64,000 bases of DNA from Jiangella alkaliphila. Lineage in GTDB: Bacteria > Actinomycetota > Actinomycetes > Jiangellales > Jiangellaceae. Position 1 is the stretch's first letter, and every line of letters begins with the position of its first letter. The position numbers were made by a program, and so were the translations under genes. The notes below the pieces were generated by a model. That model was given only the letters and a program-made list of their open reading frames with translations. It searched no databases and was not told the DNA's origin. Positions 41,590-50,308 of the stretch are shown here, one piece after another. The DNA is taken from positions 4,186,001 through 4,250,000 of the forward strand of contig NZ_LT629791.1 in assembly GCF_900105925.1 (NCBI RefSeq), given 5' to 3'.

Positions 41590-42882
41590 GTGAATCGACC
41601 TGTGGCGGATGCCGTCGCGCTCCACCCGTTTCCCCGGCTGCACATCCGCCCCGAGCGGGGCTGGGTGAACGACCCGAACGGCATCGGCCACTGGGACGGC
41701 CGGTGGCACGTCTTCTACCAGCACAACCCGGACGCGCCCGTGCACGACGCGATCTGCTGGGGGCACGCCAGCTCGGCGGACCTGCTGACCTGGCGCGACG
41801 AGGGCGTCGCGCTGCAGCCGCGGCCCGGCACGATCGACGCCGCCGGGGTGTGGAGCGGGGTCGCGACGACCGACGACGACGGCGCACCCGTCCTGGTCTA
41901 CACGGCGGTCCCGGACGACGCCGCGAACGCCGGTGTGGCCGTCGCGCGGCGGCGCCCCGGCGGCGAGTGGGCGCCCGGCGACCGGTTCGCCGCGCCGCCA
42001 CTGGGCATGGACCGCATCCGCGACGTCCGCGACCCGTTCGTGCTGCGGATCGGCGGGCGTCGTTACGGCATCCTGGGCTCCGGGCGGACGGACGGGTCGC
42101 CGCTCGTGCTGATCTACGACGCCACCGACCTCGATCGCTGGCAGTTGCTCGGGCGGCTGCTCGACGGCGCCGACCCGGCCGTGCGAGCGCTCGCGCCGGC
42201 GGGGATCTGGGAGTGCCCGTCGCTGGTCCGGCTCGGCGGCGACTCCGACTCGTCGTGGGCGCTGATCGTCTCGCGCTGGCAGTCCGGCGGCGACCACCAG
42301 CTGCGCGGCGTCACCGCCCTGGTGGGCGAGCTGGACGTCACCGGCGACCACCCGCGGTTCGTGCCCCGCTCCGGCCACCCGCTCGACGACGGCCCCGACT
42401 TCTACGCGCCGCAGGCCTACGACGCCGGCGACCGCGTCCTGCTGTGGGGCTGGACGTGGGAGGGCCGCGGGCGCTCCACCGCTGACGTCGCGGCCTCGGG
42501 CTGGGCCGGTGCGCTGACGTTCCCGCGCGAGCTGGCGCTGCGCGACGGACGGGTGACGTCGGCGCCGGCCCGGGAGCTCGTCGGACTCCGGCGTGCGGAG
42601 TGTGTCGTCGACGGCCCGGTGCTGCGCCTGGCGGTGCCGGCCTGGGAGGTCGTCGCCGAGGGCGCGGTCGTCGTGTCGCTGGACGGGCCGGACGGGTCGC
42701 GCGAGATCTGGCGCGCCGCCGGCGACGTCCGCGTGCTGGTCGACGGTTCGGTCGTCGAGGCGTTCGCCGGGGGAGCGGCGAGCACGCTGCGTGCGTACCC
42801 GGCGCCGGGGGAGACCTGGACCGTCCGGGTGGACGACGGTGTGCCGGTCAGCGCGTGGGAGCTGGGCCCACCGAGCCCCTGA
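41590..42882 (+). CDS. glycoside hydrolase family 32 (fructosidase: sucrase/inulinase/levanase type)
   Basis: 430 aa from a GTG. The three catalytic motifs are present: WVNDPNG (nucleophile Asp, about residue 26), RDPFV (transition-state Asp, about 144) and WECPSL (acid/base Glu, about 200). A C-terminal beta-sandwich ends the protein (VDGSVVEAFAGG). There is no signal peptide, so it works in the cytoplasm on imported fructose-ended sugars. It overlaps the 3' end of the convergent lacI-type gene by 35 bp. Confidence 0.93.
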   Translation: MNRPVADAVALHPFPRLHIRPERGWVNDPNGIGHWDGRWHVFYQHNPDAPVHDAICWGHASSADLLTWRDEGVALQPRPGTIDAAGVWSGVATTDDDGAPVLVYTAVPDDAANAGVAVARRRPGGEWAPGDRFAAPPLGMDRIRDVRDPFVLRIGGRRYGILGSGRTDGSPLVLIYDATDLDRWQLLGRLLDGADPAVRALAPAGIWECPSLVRLGGDSDSSWALIVSRWQSGGDHQLRGVTALVGELDVTGDHPRFVPRSGHPLDDGPDFYAPQAYDAGDRVLLWGWTWEGRGRSTADVAASGWAGALTFPRELALRDGRVTSAPARELVGLRRAECVVDGPVLRLAVPAWEVVAEGAVVVSLDGPDGSREIWRAAGDVRVLVDGSVVEAFAGGAASTLRAYPAPGETWTVRVDDGVPVSAWELGPPSP

Positions 42883-43891
42883 CGATCAGTTCGCACGGGA
42901 CCAGCTGGTCGCGTTCGGGCAGCGGGTCGCCGTCGACGACGCGGGCGAGCAGCAGCTCCATCGCCCGCTCGCCGATGCGCCGGTGCGGGAGGTCGACGGT
43001 GGTGAGCGGCGGCGACATCTCGGCGGCGATCTCGCTCTCGTCGTCGTAGCCCACCACCGAGACGTCGTCCGGCACCCGCAGGCCGAGCCGGGCCGCGCCG
43101 AGGACGACGCCGACGGCGACCCGGTCGCGCGCGCACACGATCGCCGTCGGCCGGACGTCGGAGGGCGCGGAGAGCAGGTCGAGCGCGTACTCGACCCCGG
43201 TGTCGATGTGCCACCCGGCGTCGACGACGCGCGCCTCGCCGGCCCCGGCCTCCCGCGCCGCGCGCTCGAACCCGGCGACGCGGCGCCGGGTCGCCGGGAT
43301 GTACTCGACGTCGCGCGCATTCCGGCCCGCGAGCATGACCACCCGGCGGTGACCGCGGTCGAACACGCAGCGCGCCGCCGCATAGCCGCCCGCCTCCTCG
43401 TCGGCGAGCACGCCCGCCGGGCCGGACGGCGCGTAGCAGTTCGCGAGGACGGTCGGGACCTCGACCATGGCCGGGTCGGGTTCGACCTCGCGCATCGACA
43501 TCGCGGCGTGCAGGAAGCCGTCGACCTGGCGGGCCCGCAGCACGCGGACCATCTCGCGCTCGCGGTCGTCGTCGAGCCCGTAGTCGGCGACGATGGTGAC
43601 GAACCCGCGCGCCAGCGCGACCGCCCGCGCCCCCTCCAGCAGCTGGCCGGCGAACGGGCTGGTCGTGATCTCGTCCGTCACCACCCCCACCGTCGACGTC
43701 GACCGCCGGCGCAGGTTGACCGCCGCATGGTTGGGGAGATAGCCGAGCTCGCGCGCGGCCGCCCGGATCCGGTCCGCGTTCTCCGTCGAGATGTTGCCGT
43801 CGCCGCGGCCGTTGAGGACGAGTGACACGGCCGTGCGTGACACGCCGGCCCGCCGCGCCACGTCAGCACTCGTCGGACGATGGTCGACCAC
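42848..43891 (-). CDS. LacI-family transcriptional regulator of the GH32 operon
   Basis: 347 aa. N-terminal helix-turn-helix and hinge (SADVARRAGVSRTAVSLVLN), then a periplasmic-binding-protein-like domain with VGVVTDEITTSPFAGQLLEG and VSVVGYDDESEIAAEMSPPL. GTG start at 43891, 14 nt from an operator copy matching the tandem sites before the transporter operon, so it represses both itself and the operon. The inducer is probably the imported sugar. Confidence 0.93.
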   Translation of the reverse strand: MVDHRPTSADVARRAGVSRTAVSLVLNGRGDGNISTENADRIRAAARELGYLPNHAAVNLRRRSTSTVGVVTDEITTSPFAGQLLEGARAVALARGFVTIVADYGLDDDREREMVRVLRARQVDGFLHAAMSMREVEPDPAMVEVPTVLANCYAPSGPAGVLADEEAGGYAAARCVFDRGHRRVVMLAGRNARDVEYIPATRRRVAGFERAAREAGAGEARVVDAGWHIDTGVEYALDLLSAPSDVRPTAIVCARDRVAVGVVLGAARLGLRVPDDVSVVGYDDESEIAAEMSPPLTTVDLPHRRIGERAMELLLARVVDGDPLPERDQLVPCELIVRGSVGPAPTR

Positions 43892-43904
43892 GGCCCCTCC
43901 CGCC

Positions 43905-43916
43905 TGTCACGTGTCA
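43905..43916 (-). promoter_or_regulatory. LacI-family operator, autoregulatory copy
   Basis: TGTCACGTGTCA, one base different from TGACACGTGTCA at 38288-38299; lies just upstream of the regulator's start codon. Confidence 0.75.
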
Positions 43917-43973
43917 GGCCAGTGTACGGCCGTTGGCGCGACGCGTGCGGCACCACGCCGGGGCGTCAGCCCT

Positions 43974-45810
43974 CATGATCATCCAAGAAACGGGGGGTCC
44001 GGGAGCCCGTTGCTCTTTGCGGGTTGTGGGTGGCGGGCGTGGTTCTGGCTGATGGGCGCGGCTTCGTGGGCGTGTCGGGTCGGTGCTGGTGGCCTGTCAG
44101 GCGGTGGCAAGCTGGGTGGTGGTGATGCCGTTGGTGGCGATCTTGAGCAGGTTGGTGACGGCGGCGGCGAGGGAGAGTTCGGCTTGGACGGCGTCGATGC
44201 CGCGGCGGGCGAAGCCACGTCGTAGTCCGCGGCGGTCTTTGAGCCAGCCGTTGGGGGCTTCGACCATCGGGGCGCGGCGGGCGTAGAGGGCGTGCCCGTC
44301 GTCGGTGCGCAGCCGGTGGTCCATCTGTTCGCGGGTGGTGGCGTCGGGTGGTGGTGGGCCGGTGGCCGGGTCGGTGGCGGCGGCCTGGTTCAGGTCGCGT
44401 CGGGTGGCGTTGGCGATGAGCCGGTCCGGGCCGGGCGCGGTCAGGTTGGCGTGGCTGTCGTAGCCGGCGTCGCCGATCATGGTGCCCACGGCGAGGTCGT
44501 CACGGCCGGTGTGCTCGGCCAGCATGCCGGCGGTGGCGGTGACGTCGTTCATGGTCGGGACGAACTGGTGCACGTCGTTGGCGTCCTGGGTCGCGCGGGC
44601 GGAGATGATGAACCCGTCGGCGCTGGTCGCGGTCTGGCAGTTGTAGCCCTGCATCCAGCCGTTGCGGGTCTTGAGCAGCCGGGAGTCCGGGTCGGTCAGG
44701 TTCGCCCGGTGAGCGCTGGTGGTGGTGTCCGGGCCGGGTGTGGCCGGTTCGGCCTGGCGGGCCAGGGCGTCCTGGTAGGCTTGGCGCAGCCGCATCACCG
44801 TGGGGTGGTCGTCCGGTGCCGCGGTCGGGGTGCCGGGCAGCCGGTGTCCTCGTGCGGCCGCAGCGGCGGCCTTGACCTGGTAGGCGTCGAAGCGGGCCTG
44901 GGCGCGGTCGTGTTCACGCTGCCAGCGGGCCCGAGCCACCGCCACCGGGTCCGCGGCCTTCGGTGCCTGCCCCGTCGGAGCCCGGCCGGCCGGGTCACCG
45001 GCCTTCGCGACGTATTCCGCCGCCGCGGCCCGCTCGGCCTCGGTCCCGGCCTGCTCGGCGGCCCGGCGTCGTTCGATCTCGGCCAGCGCCTGGCTGATCC
45101 GCTCACCGCGGCGGGACCGGTCGGTCAGGTCCTCGGGCAGCTCGTCCCCGCGCTGGTCCTCGCCGAACAGCTCATCTTCGGCGTCATCGGTGGCCGCGGC
45201 CCGACCCAGATACTGCCGGGCGAGTTTGCGCAGGTGCGCCTCGGACCGGTTCGCTCCCATCGACGCGTTCGCGGCGATCTTGGTGCCGTCGAAGGCCACC
45301 GTCCCGAGCCGGACCATGCCCAGTTCCGTGGCCAGCAGCAGCGACGCGGTCAGCAGGTCTTCCAGCGCCTGCCCGTGGTCGCGGCGGAACCGGGCCAGCA
45401 CCGTGTGGTCGGGCACATCGGAGGCGCAGATGATCCGGAACGCCACATCGGTGCCGCACAACCGTTCGATCTGCCGCGACGAGGACACCCCGTGCGCCAT
45501 CGCGTAGATGAACAAGGTGAGCAGCATGTCCGGGTCGAAGCCCCGCCGGCCCACCGAGCCGAGCCTGGCCCGGGCGTGGAACGCGGTCGTGTCCATCCGC
45601 TTCACCGCCGCGATCACGAACCACACCAGATGATCACCGGGCAGCCAGTCCGTCATCGACGGCGGCAACAGAAACGCCTGGTCACGATCGACCGGCCGGT
45701 ATCCCTTCGCCATGACCCGCACCATTCCAAACCATGATCAACCAGGCCAGACGCCACGCCGAGACAAAAAGCAACAGGCTCCCGGACGCCCCATTTCTTG
45801 GATGATCATG
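43974..45810 (-). mobile_element. IS1182-like insertion sequence
   Basis: About 1.84 kb. The terminal inverted repeats of about 45 bp start CATGATCATCCAAGAAA at both ends (43974 rightwards, 45810 leftwards), differ at few positions, and enclose a single transposase gene. The inner part of each end, GGAGCC(C/T)GTTGCT, is shared with the MITE-like units at 36.5-37.3 kb. No clear target duplication is visible. The right end supplies the stop codon of the SDR gene. Confidence 0.85.
44097..45713 (-). CDS. IS1182-family transposase
   Basis: 538 aa from the ATG at 45713 (an ATG at 45725 is possible). The N-terminal DUF772 part (YRPVDRDQAFLLPPSMTDWL; DPDMLLTLFIYAMAHGVSSS) is followed by the DDE domain: first Asp in FDGTKIAANAS, second in MIGDAGYDSHAN, Glu in PMVEAPNGWLKDRRGL. 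A long charged insertion lies between the first and second catalytic parts. The frame is intact, so the element may still be active. Confidence 0.93.
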   Translation of the reverse strand: MAKGYRPVDRDQAFLLPPSMTDWLPGDHLVWFVIAAVKRMDTTAFHARARLGSVGRRGFDPDMLLTLFIYAMAHGVSSSRQIERLCGTDVAFRIICASDVPDHTVLARFRRDHGQALEDLLTASLLLATELGMVRLGTVAFDGTKIAANASMGANRSEAHLRKLARQYLGRAAATDDAEDELFGEDQRGDELPEDLTDRSRRGERISQALAEIERRRAAEQAGTEAERAAAAEYVAKAGDPAGRAPTGQAPKAADPVAVARARWQREHDRAQARFDAYQVKAAAAAARGHRLPGTPTAAPDDHPTVMRLRQAYQDALARQAEPATPGPDTTTSAHRANLTDPDSRLLKTRNGWMQGYNCQTATSADGFIISARATQDANDVHQFVPTMNDVTATAGMLAEHTGRDDLAVGTMIGDAGYDSHANLTAPGPDRLIANATRRDLNQAAATDPATGPPPPDATTREQMDHRLRTDDGHALYARRAPMVEAPNGWLKDRRGLRRGFARRGIDAVQAELSLAAAVTNLLKIATNGITTTQLATA

Positions 45811-46645
45811 CTCCAGTCGGGGTGGAGGTGTTGGCGAGAGCGGCGATCCGGTCGTCGTCGGCCTCGCTTCGCAGTTCGATGCCACCGGCCAGCCAGCCGC
45901 CGTCGATGGTGAAGACGCTGCCGGTGATGAACGAGGCGTTCTCGCCGGCCAGGAACGCGACCAGGTGGGCGACCTCGTCGGCCTGCCCGGGCCGGCCCAG
46001 CGGGAACCGGCTGCTGACGTCGAGCTCCTCGCCCATCCTCCGTAGCAGCTCGTTGCTGGCGATGAAGCCCGGGCAGATCGCGTTGACCCGGATTCCCACC
46101 GGCCCCAGCTCCAGTGCGGCCGACTTCACCAGCCCGATCACGCCGTGCTTGGACGCGGAGTACGCCGCCGACATCCGCACACCGGTCAGTCCTGCCGCTG
46201 ACGCCGTGACCACGACGGAGCCACCGCCCGCGGCGCGCATCGCCTGTCCCGCCGTCTGCAGACCGAGCAGCACACCACGCAGATTCACCGCCATCGTGTG
46301 GTCCCACTCCTCCAGCGGGTAGTCCAGGACGCCGGCCCAGTGCCCCGTCGCGGCGTTGAGGTGCGCGATGTCCACGGCGCCGTAGCGGGCCACCGTCTCG
46401 CGCACCATCGCCGCGTTGTCCTCCGGCGACGCCACGTCGACGCGCAGCCCGAAGGCCTCGCCGCCCGCGGCCGTGATCCGCTCGGCCGTCCGCTCGACGC
46501 TGTCGGCACGACGTCCGGCGCAGCACACCCGCGCGCCCAGCGCTGCCAGCGTCACCGCCGTCGCCGCGCCGATTCCGGACCCGGACCCGGCCCCGGTCAC
46601 GACCGCGACCCGTCCCGCCAGCGAGGCCGGCCCTGGCTCCGTCAT
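45806..46645 (-). CDS. short-chain dehydrogenase/reductase, stop codon supplied by the IS end
   Basis: 279 aa. VAVVTGAGSGSGIGAATAVT is the TGxxxGxG cofactor motif, YSASKHG (Y-x-x-x-K) the catalytic pair with Ser in ASAAGL, and FTIDGGW the family ending. The reading frame continues for about 25 residues past the usual end and stops at a TGA inside the IS terminal ATGATCAT, so the natural C-terminus was changed by insertion. ATG at 46645 with GGAG 7 nt upstream; a TGTCACA-N16-CATC promoter precedes it. It fits the oxidoreductase partner of ECF41 sigma factors. Confidence 0.88.
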   Translation of the reverse strand: MTEPGPASLAGRVAVVTGAGSGSGIGAATAVTLAALGARVCCAGRRADSVERTAERITAAGGEAFGLRVDVASPEDNAAMVRETVARYGAVDIAHLNAATGHWAGVLDYPLEEWDHTMAVNLRGVLLGLQTAGQAMRAAGGGSVVVTASAAGLTGVRMSAAYSASKHGVIGLVKSAALELGPVGIRVNAICPGFIASNELLRRMGEELDVSSRFPLGRPGQADEVAHLVAFLAGENASFITGSVFTIDGGWLAGGIELRSEADDDRIAALANTSTPTGA

Positions 46646-46685
46646 CCGTCACTCCGCTCGTCGCCGTTGTCATTGCCGGTCATGA

Positions 46686-46712
46686 GATGCCCGCACCCGG
46701 CCGGGTGTGACA
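46686..46712 (-). promoter_or_regulatory. ECF41-type promoter for the SDR gene
   Basis: Minus-strand TGTCACA (46712-46706), exactly 16 nt, CATC (46689-46686), about 40 nt before the ATG. The -35 is identical to the published ECF41 consensus; -10 CATC differs by one base from CGTC. Confidence 0.75.
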
Positions 46713-46748
46713 GGCACGGCACTGTGACGCGGGTCATCGCCGCGGTGA

Positions 46749-46775
46749 TGTCACAAACCGATGGCGCGCGGCATC
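46749..46775 (+). promoter_or_regulatory. ECF41-type promoter for the sigma factor gene
   Basis: TGTCACA (46749-46755), 16 nt, CATC (46772-46775), 38 nt before the ATG at 46814. It mirrors the promoter of the divergent SDR gene exactly, indicating autoregulation and co-regulation. Confidence 0.75.
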
Positions 46776-46813
46776 TTGTGAGTGATGGCGAAGCGCGGCG
46801 AGACGGGAGACCC

Positions 46814-47710
46814 ATGGGCGACGACGGCGGGGCGGACGCCGCGACCGAGGTGTTCGTCGCCCACCGCAACCTGCTCTTCACCGTCGCCTATGAGCTGCTC
46901 GGCTCGGCCGCCGACGCGGAGGACGTGCTGCAGGAGACGTGGCTGCGGTGGGCCGGCGTCGACCTGAGCACGGTGCGGGACCAGCGCGCCTATCTGGTCC
47001 GGATCGCCGCCCGGCAGGCGCTCGCCCGGCTGCGCGTCGTCGGCCGGCGCAAGGAGACCTATATCGGCCCGTGGCTGCCCGAGCCGCTGCTGACCGCGCC
47101 CGACGTCGCCGACGACGTCGAGCTGGCGGATAGCCTGTCGATGGCGATGCTGCTGGTCCTGGAGACGCTCACCCCGACTGAGCGGGCCGTGTTCGTGCTG
47201 CGCGACGTGTTCGACCTGGCCTACGACGAGATCGCTGCGGCCGTCGACAAGAACCCCGCCGCGGTGCGCCAGATCGCCCACCGCGCGCGGGCGCACGTCG
47301 CCGCGCGCCGGCCGCGCGGAACGGTCAGCTCCGCCGAGACCCGGGCCGCGCTCGCAGCCTTCCAGCGTGCGATCGAGACGGGCGACCTGCGGATCCTGTT
47401 CGACATCCTCGCGCCGGACGTCGTCGCTATGAGCGACGGCGGCGGCGTCAAGCAGTCGATGCAGCGGCCCACGGTGGGTGCTGACAAGGTGGCTCGCCTG
47501 TGGGCGACCGGCCTGAACCGGCTCGGTGCCGCCATGTCGGCCGAGCCGGCGCAGGTCAACGGCTACCCCGGCCTGATCGTGCGGGTCGACGGCGAGCTCG
47601 ACGGCGTCGTCGCGGTGCGGGTCGAGGACGGCCTCGTCACCGGGCTCTACTACGTGCGCAACCCCGACAAGCTCTCGCGGGTGGAGCGCGAGACCGCGGT
47701 GAGCCGCTGA
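46814..47710 (+). CDS. ECF41-type sigma factor (SigJ-like) with full SnoaL domain
   Basis: 298 aa. Region 2 (FTVAYELLGSAADAEDVLQE, then TWLRWAG), the WLPEPLL linker, region 4 (LTPTERAVFVLRDVFDLAYD and the HTH ending RQIAHRARAHV) and a SnoaL-like C-terminal domain with MSDGGGVK and the final YYVRNPDKL are all present. These three motifs define ECF41. The C-terminal domain replaces an anti-sigma factor and tunes activity. ATG at 46814 with GGGAG upstream. Divergent from its likely target, the SDR gene. Confidence 0.93.
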   Translation: MGDDGGADAATEVFVAHRNLLFTVAYELLGSAADAEDVLQETWLRWAGVDLSTVRDQRAYLVRIAARQALARLRVVGRRKETYIGPWLPEPLLTAPDVADDVELADSLSMAMLLVLETLTPTERAVFVLRDVFDLAYDEIAAAVDKNPAAVRQIAHRARAHVAARRPRGTVSSAETRAALAAFQRAIETGDLRILFDILAPDVVAMSDGGGVKQSMQRPTVGADKVARLWATGLNRLGAAMSAEPAQVNGYPGLIVRVDGELDGVVAVRVEDGLVTGLYYVRNPDKLSRVERETAVSR

Positions 47711-47828
47711 AACAGCCATCGGCCGCCGAACCATCGGCCACCTGGCAGATGTTCTGGACGGCGGGCTGGTCGACGCTGGTCGCAGCGACCTCGAGAACCC
47801 GTCTCGAGTCCGTGCCAAGGAGCATCCG

Positions 47829-49337
47829 ATGACCGCCGAACCCCCGACCACCCGAATCGGCCCCGGCCCGCTCGTCGTGTCGTCCAGAAACCCGCGGTAC
47901 TTCGCGCACCGCGATGACGACACCGGCCGGGCCGTCTATCTGACCGGATCGCACATCTGGAACAACCTGCAGGACGGCATGGGGCCGGGCCCGGACGCCC
48001 CCGACGAGCCGGAGCGGCTGGACTTCGAGGCGTACCTGCGCTTCCTCACCGAGCGCGGCCACAACCTGATCCGGCTGTGGCGCTGGGAGCAGTTCCGGTC
48101 CCAGGCGGCCGGCGGGAGCTACCACCTCGACATGTCGCCGCAGCCGTGGGCCCGCACGGGGCCGGGCGCCGCCAAGGACGGCAGGCCGCGGTTCGACCTC
48201 GAGCGGTTCGACGAGGCGTTCTTCGCCCGGCTGCGGCAGCGGGTCGAGCAGGCCGGTGCGGCCGGCGTCTACGTCGACGTGCTGCTGTTCGACGGGTGGG
48301 CACTGCACCTCAGTCCGGCGCCGGACCACATCGAGGGGCACCCGTTCCACGCGCTCAACAACGTCAACGGGGTGTCCGCGACGTCGATCGACGACCTGCA
48401 GGTACTGCCGCTGGACCCGCAGGTCGAGGCGATTCAGCGGGCGTTCGTCACCAAGGTCGTCGACACCCTGCACGAGCTGCCGAACGTGCTGTGGGAGGTG
48501 TCCAACGAGTCCACCGGCGACGGCGCGGTGAGCCAGGAGTTCGCCGACTTCCTCGGGATGGACGAGCCGCCGTCGTGGGGTGACTCGACCGCCTGGCAGT
48601 ACTGGGTGATCGACGTCGTCCAGCGGCACGAGCGGGAGCGAGGCTACGACCCGCACCCGATCGGGATGACCATGCAGTTCCCGGTCCGCGACCAGACGAA
48701 GGTCAACGAGCCGCTGCTGGCCAGCCGGGCCGAGTGGATCTCGCCTGGCTACGACGACGAGCGGTTCGCCGGCGGCGGCCACCCGATGGCGCCCGGCGCC
48801 GAGCCGTCGCGCTGGCTCGCCGACCCGCCGGTCGCCGACGGGCGCAAGGTCGTGATCAGCGACACCGACCACTACGCGCCCGGCAGCGCCGACCCACTGT
48901 GGGCGTGGAAGTCGTTCCTGCGCGGCCACCACCCGATCCTCATGGACTTCGGCCTGATCGCCGGCCTCGAGCCGACCGGCGTCGCCGACCCGGAGGCCGG
49001 CGTCCCGCCGTTCGAGCACTACGAGGCGGCCCGCTACGCGATGGGTGACACTCGCCGCTACGCCGAACGGCTCTCGCTGGCCGACACCGAGCCGCGCGCC
49101 GACACCGCGTCGACCGGGTACGCGCTGGTCGACGAGGGCCGCGAGGTGCTCGTGCTGGACGCCACCGGCGGCGCCCCGTTCACCGTCGACCTCACACCGG
49201 GCCGCTGGCGGGTGGAGTGGTTCGACGTCCAGCAGCGGGTCGCGGCCGACGCGCCCGCGGCCCAGGTCGACGAGGCCGGACCCGTCACCTTCGCCGCACC
49301 GTTCGACGGCCCGGCCGTGCTGTACCTGACGGTGTGA
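47829..49337 (+). CDS. apiosidase-like (DUF4038-type) TIM-barrel glycosidase-like protein
   Basis: 502 aa. AVYLTGSHIWNNLQDGM and YLRFLTERGHNLIRLWRWEQ are typical of the apiosidase-like/DUF4038 barrels; PNVLWEVSNEST places a candidate acid/base Glu after strand 4, and KVVISDTDHYAPGSADPLWA a likely second site. A small beta domain closes the protein (GREVLVLDATGGAPFTVDLT). No signal peptide. Exact glycosidic activity unknown. ATG with AAGGAG 6 nt upstream, 118 bp after the sigma gene; no ECF promoter seen before it. Confidence 0.8.
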   Translation: MTAEPPTTRIGPGPLVVSSRNPRYFAHRDDDTGRAVYLTGSHIWNNLQDGMGPGPDAPDEPERLDFEAYLRFLTERGHNLIRLWRWEQFRSQAAGGSYHLDMSPQPWARTGPGAAKDGRPRFDLERFDEAFFARLRQRVEQAGAAGVYVDVLLFDGWALHLSPAPDHIEGHPFHALNNVNGVSATSIDDLQVLPLDPQVEAIQRAFVTKVVDTLHELPNVLWEVSNESTGDGAVSQEFADFLGMDEPPSWGDSTAWQYWVIDVVQRHERERGYDPHPIGMTMQFPVRDQTKVNEPLLASRAEWISPGYDDERFAGGGHPMAPGAEPSRWLADPPVADGRKVVISDTDHYAPGSADPLWAWKSFLRGHHPILMDFGLIAGLEPTGVADPEAGVPPFEHYEAARYAMGDTRRYAERLSLADTEPRADTASTGYALVDEGREVLVLDATGGAPFTVDLTPGRWRVEWFDVQQRVAADAPAAQVDEAGPVTFAAPFDGPAVLYLTV

Positions 49338-49343
49338 CGGCGC

Positions 49344-50210
49344 TCAGCCGCAGGCCGCCGCGAACGTGAAGTCGTTCGTGACGACGCGCTGGCCGAGGTC
49401 CTTCAGGGCGTGGTCGGCGTCGATCTCGAAGACGTCGAGCAGCGGGCTGGTGTTGAGGTCGAACTGCAGCCGCTCGATGTCCGTCGTCCAGGAGAACTGC
49501 CCGTAGCGGCCGTCGGTCACCTCGACGAGGCGGACGTCGTCGAGGTACTCGCGGCCGGTCGGGTTCGCCATGGTGAACGTCCGGCTGACCCGGGTGCCGT
49601 CGGCGAGCGTCAGGTCGACGGTCGTCGCCGGGTCCTTGGACGGCAGGACGTAGTGCAGGCCGCTGGTGTGGGCGCGCAGCCGGCCGTCCTCGACCGTGAA
49701 CACCGCGTCCATGAACAGCGGCTCGTCCCCGGCGCCCGGCTCGACCAGGTCGTAGGCGCCGCCGGACATCCGCACCCGCAGTTCGCCATCGTCCATCGCC
49801 ACCGTGACGTCCTCGATGACGTGGGTGTCCGGCTCGAGGATCGGATAGAGCAGCGGCGTGGTCGAGCCCCAGAACCGGCCCTCCATCGGGCCGCAGCCGG
49901 TGTCGGGCGAGATGCCGGCGGCGTGCCGGTCGTCGCCGGGGTCGTCGTAGTCGATCGCGACGGTGATCCCGCTTGGGGCGTGGGTGGCGAGGACGGAGTT
50001 CGCGGCGCCGTCGTAGCGCGTCAGCTGCCACTCCGACCTGGCCTGCCGCGAGTACGTCACCTCGGCGGGCGCGGCGTCGACGAGGACCGGCCTGGGCATG
50101 ACCGCGGCGGGCGGGATGCGACGGTCCAGCAGCGGGCTCGCCACCGCGGGAGCCGACGCGGCGAGGACGCCGAGAGCGCAGAGGGTGCTCACCAGCACGC
50201 GAGGCTTCAT
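49344..50210 (-). CDS. secreted hypothetical protein
   Basis: 288 aa with a clean Sec signal (MKPRVLVSTLCALGVLAASA, cleavage after AVAS). The rest is Asp-rich and beta-strand-like, with WQLTRYDGAANSVLATHAPS, and an ending with two Cys-free strands and ACG. I do not recognise a family. It is convergent with the apiosidase-like gene, 6 bp between stops. A TAGCGT hexamer 6 nt before the ATG points to a leaderless transcript. Confidence 0.75.
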   Translation of the reverse strand: MKPRVLVSTLCALGVLAASAPAVASPLLDRRIPPAAVMPRPVLVDAAPAEVTYSRQARSEWQLTRYDGAANSVLATHAPSGITVAIDYDDPGDDRHAAGISPDTGCGPMEGRFWGSTTPLLYPILEPDTHVIEDVTVAMDDGELRVRMSGGAYDLVEPGAGDEPLFMDAVFTVEDGRLRAHTSGLHYVLPSKDPATTVDLTLADGTRVSRTFTMANPTGREYLDDVRLVEVTDGRYGQFSWTTDIERLQFDLNTSPLLDVFEIDADHALKDLGQRVVTNDFTFAAACG

Positions 50211-50216
50211 GGGGCG

Positions 50217-50222
50217 ACGCTA
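50217..50222 (-). promoter_or_regulatory. -10 box, apparently leaderless
   Basis: TAGCGT on the minus strand, 6 nt before the ATG at 50210, as at 24685 and 28165. No -35 match is clear. Confidence 0.45.
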
Positions 50223-50308
50223 GGGCGGCCGGGCGAACGCAGGGTGGGCCGGACATGACGGCTCGATTGCCGATGCTCCAACGCCGGCCGGCGCAGAGCC
50301 GGCAATGA

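Noticed and set aside
44292-45737. 481-codon plus-strand frame opposite the transposase
   Set aside because: The minus strand has the complete DUF772/DDE transposase with catalytic residues; the plus frame is a shadow.
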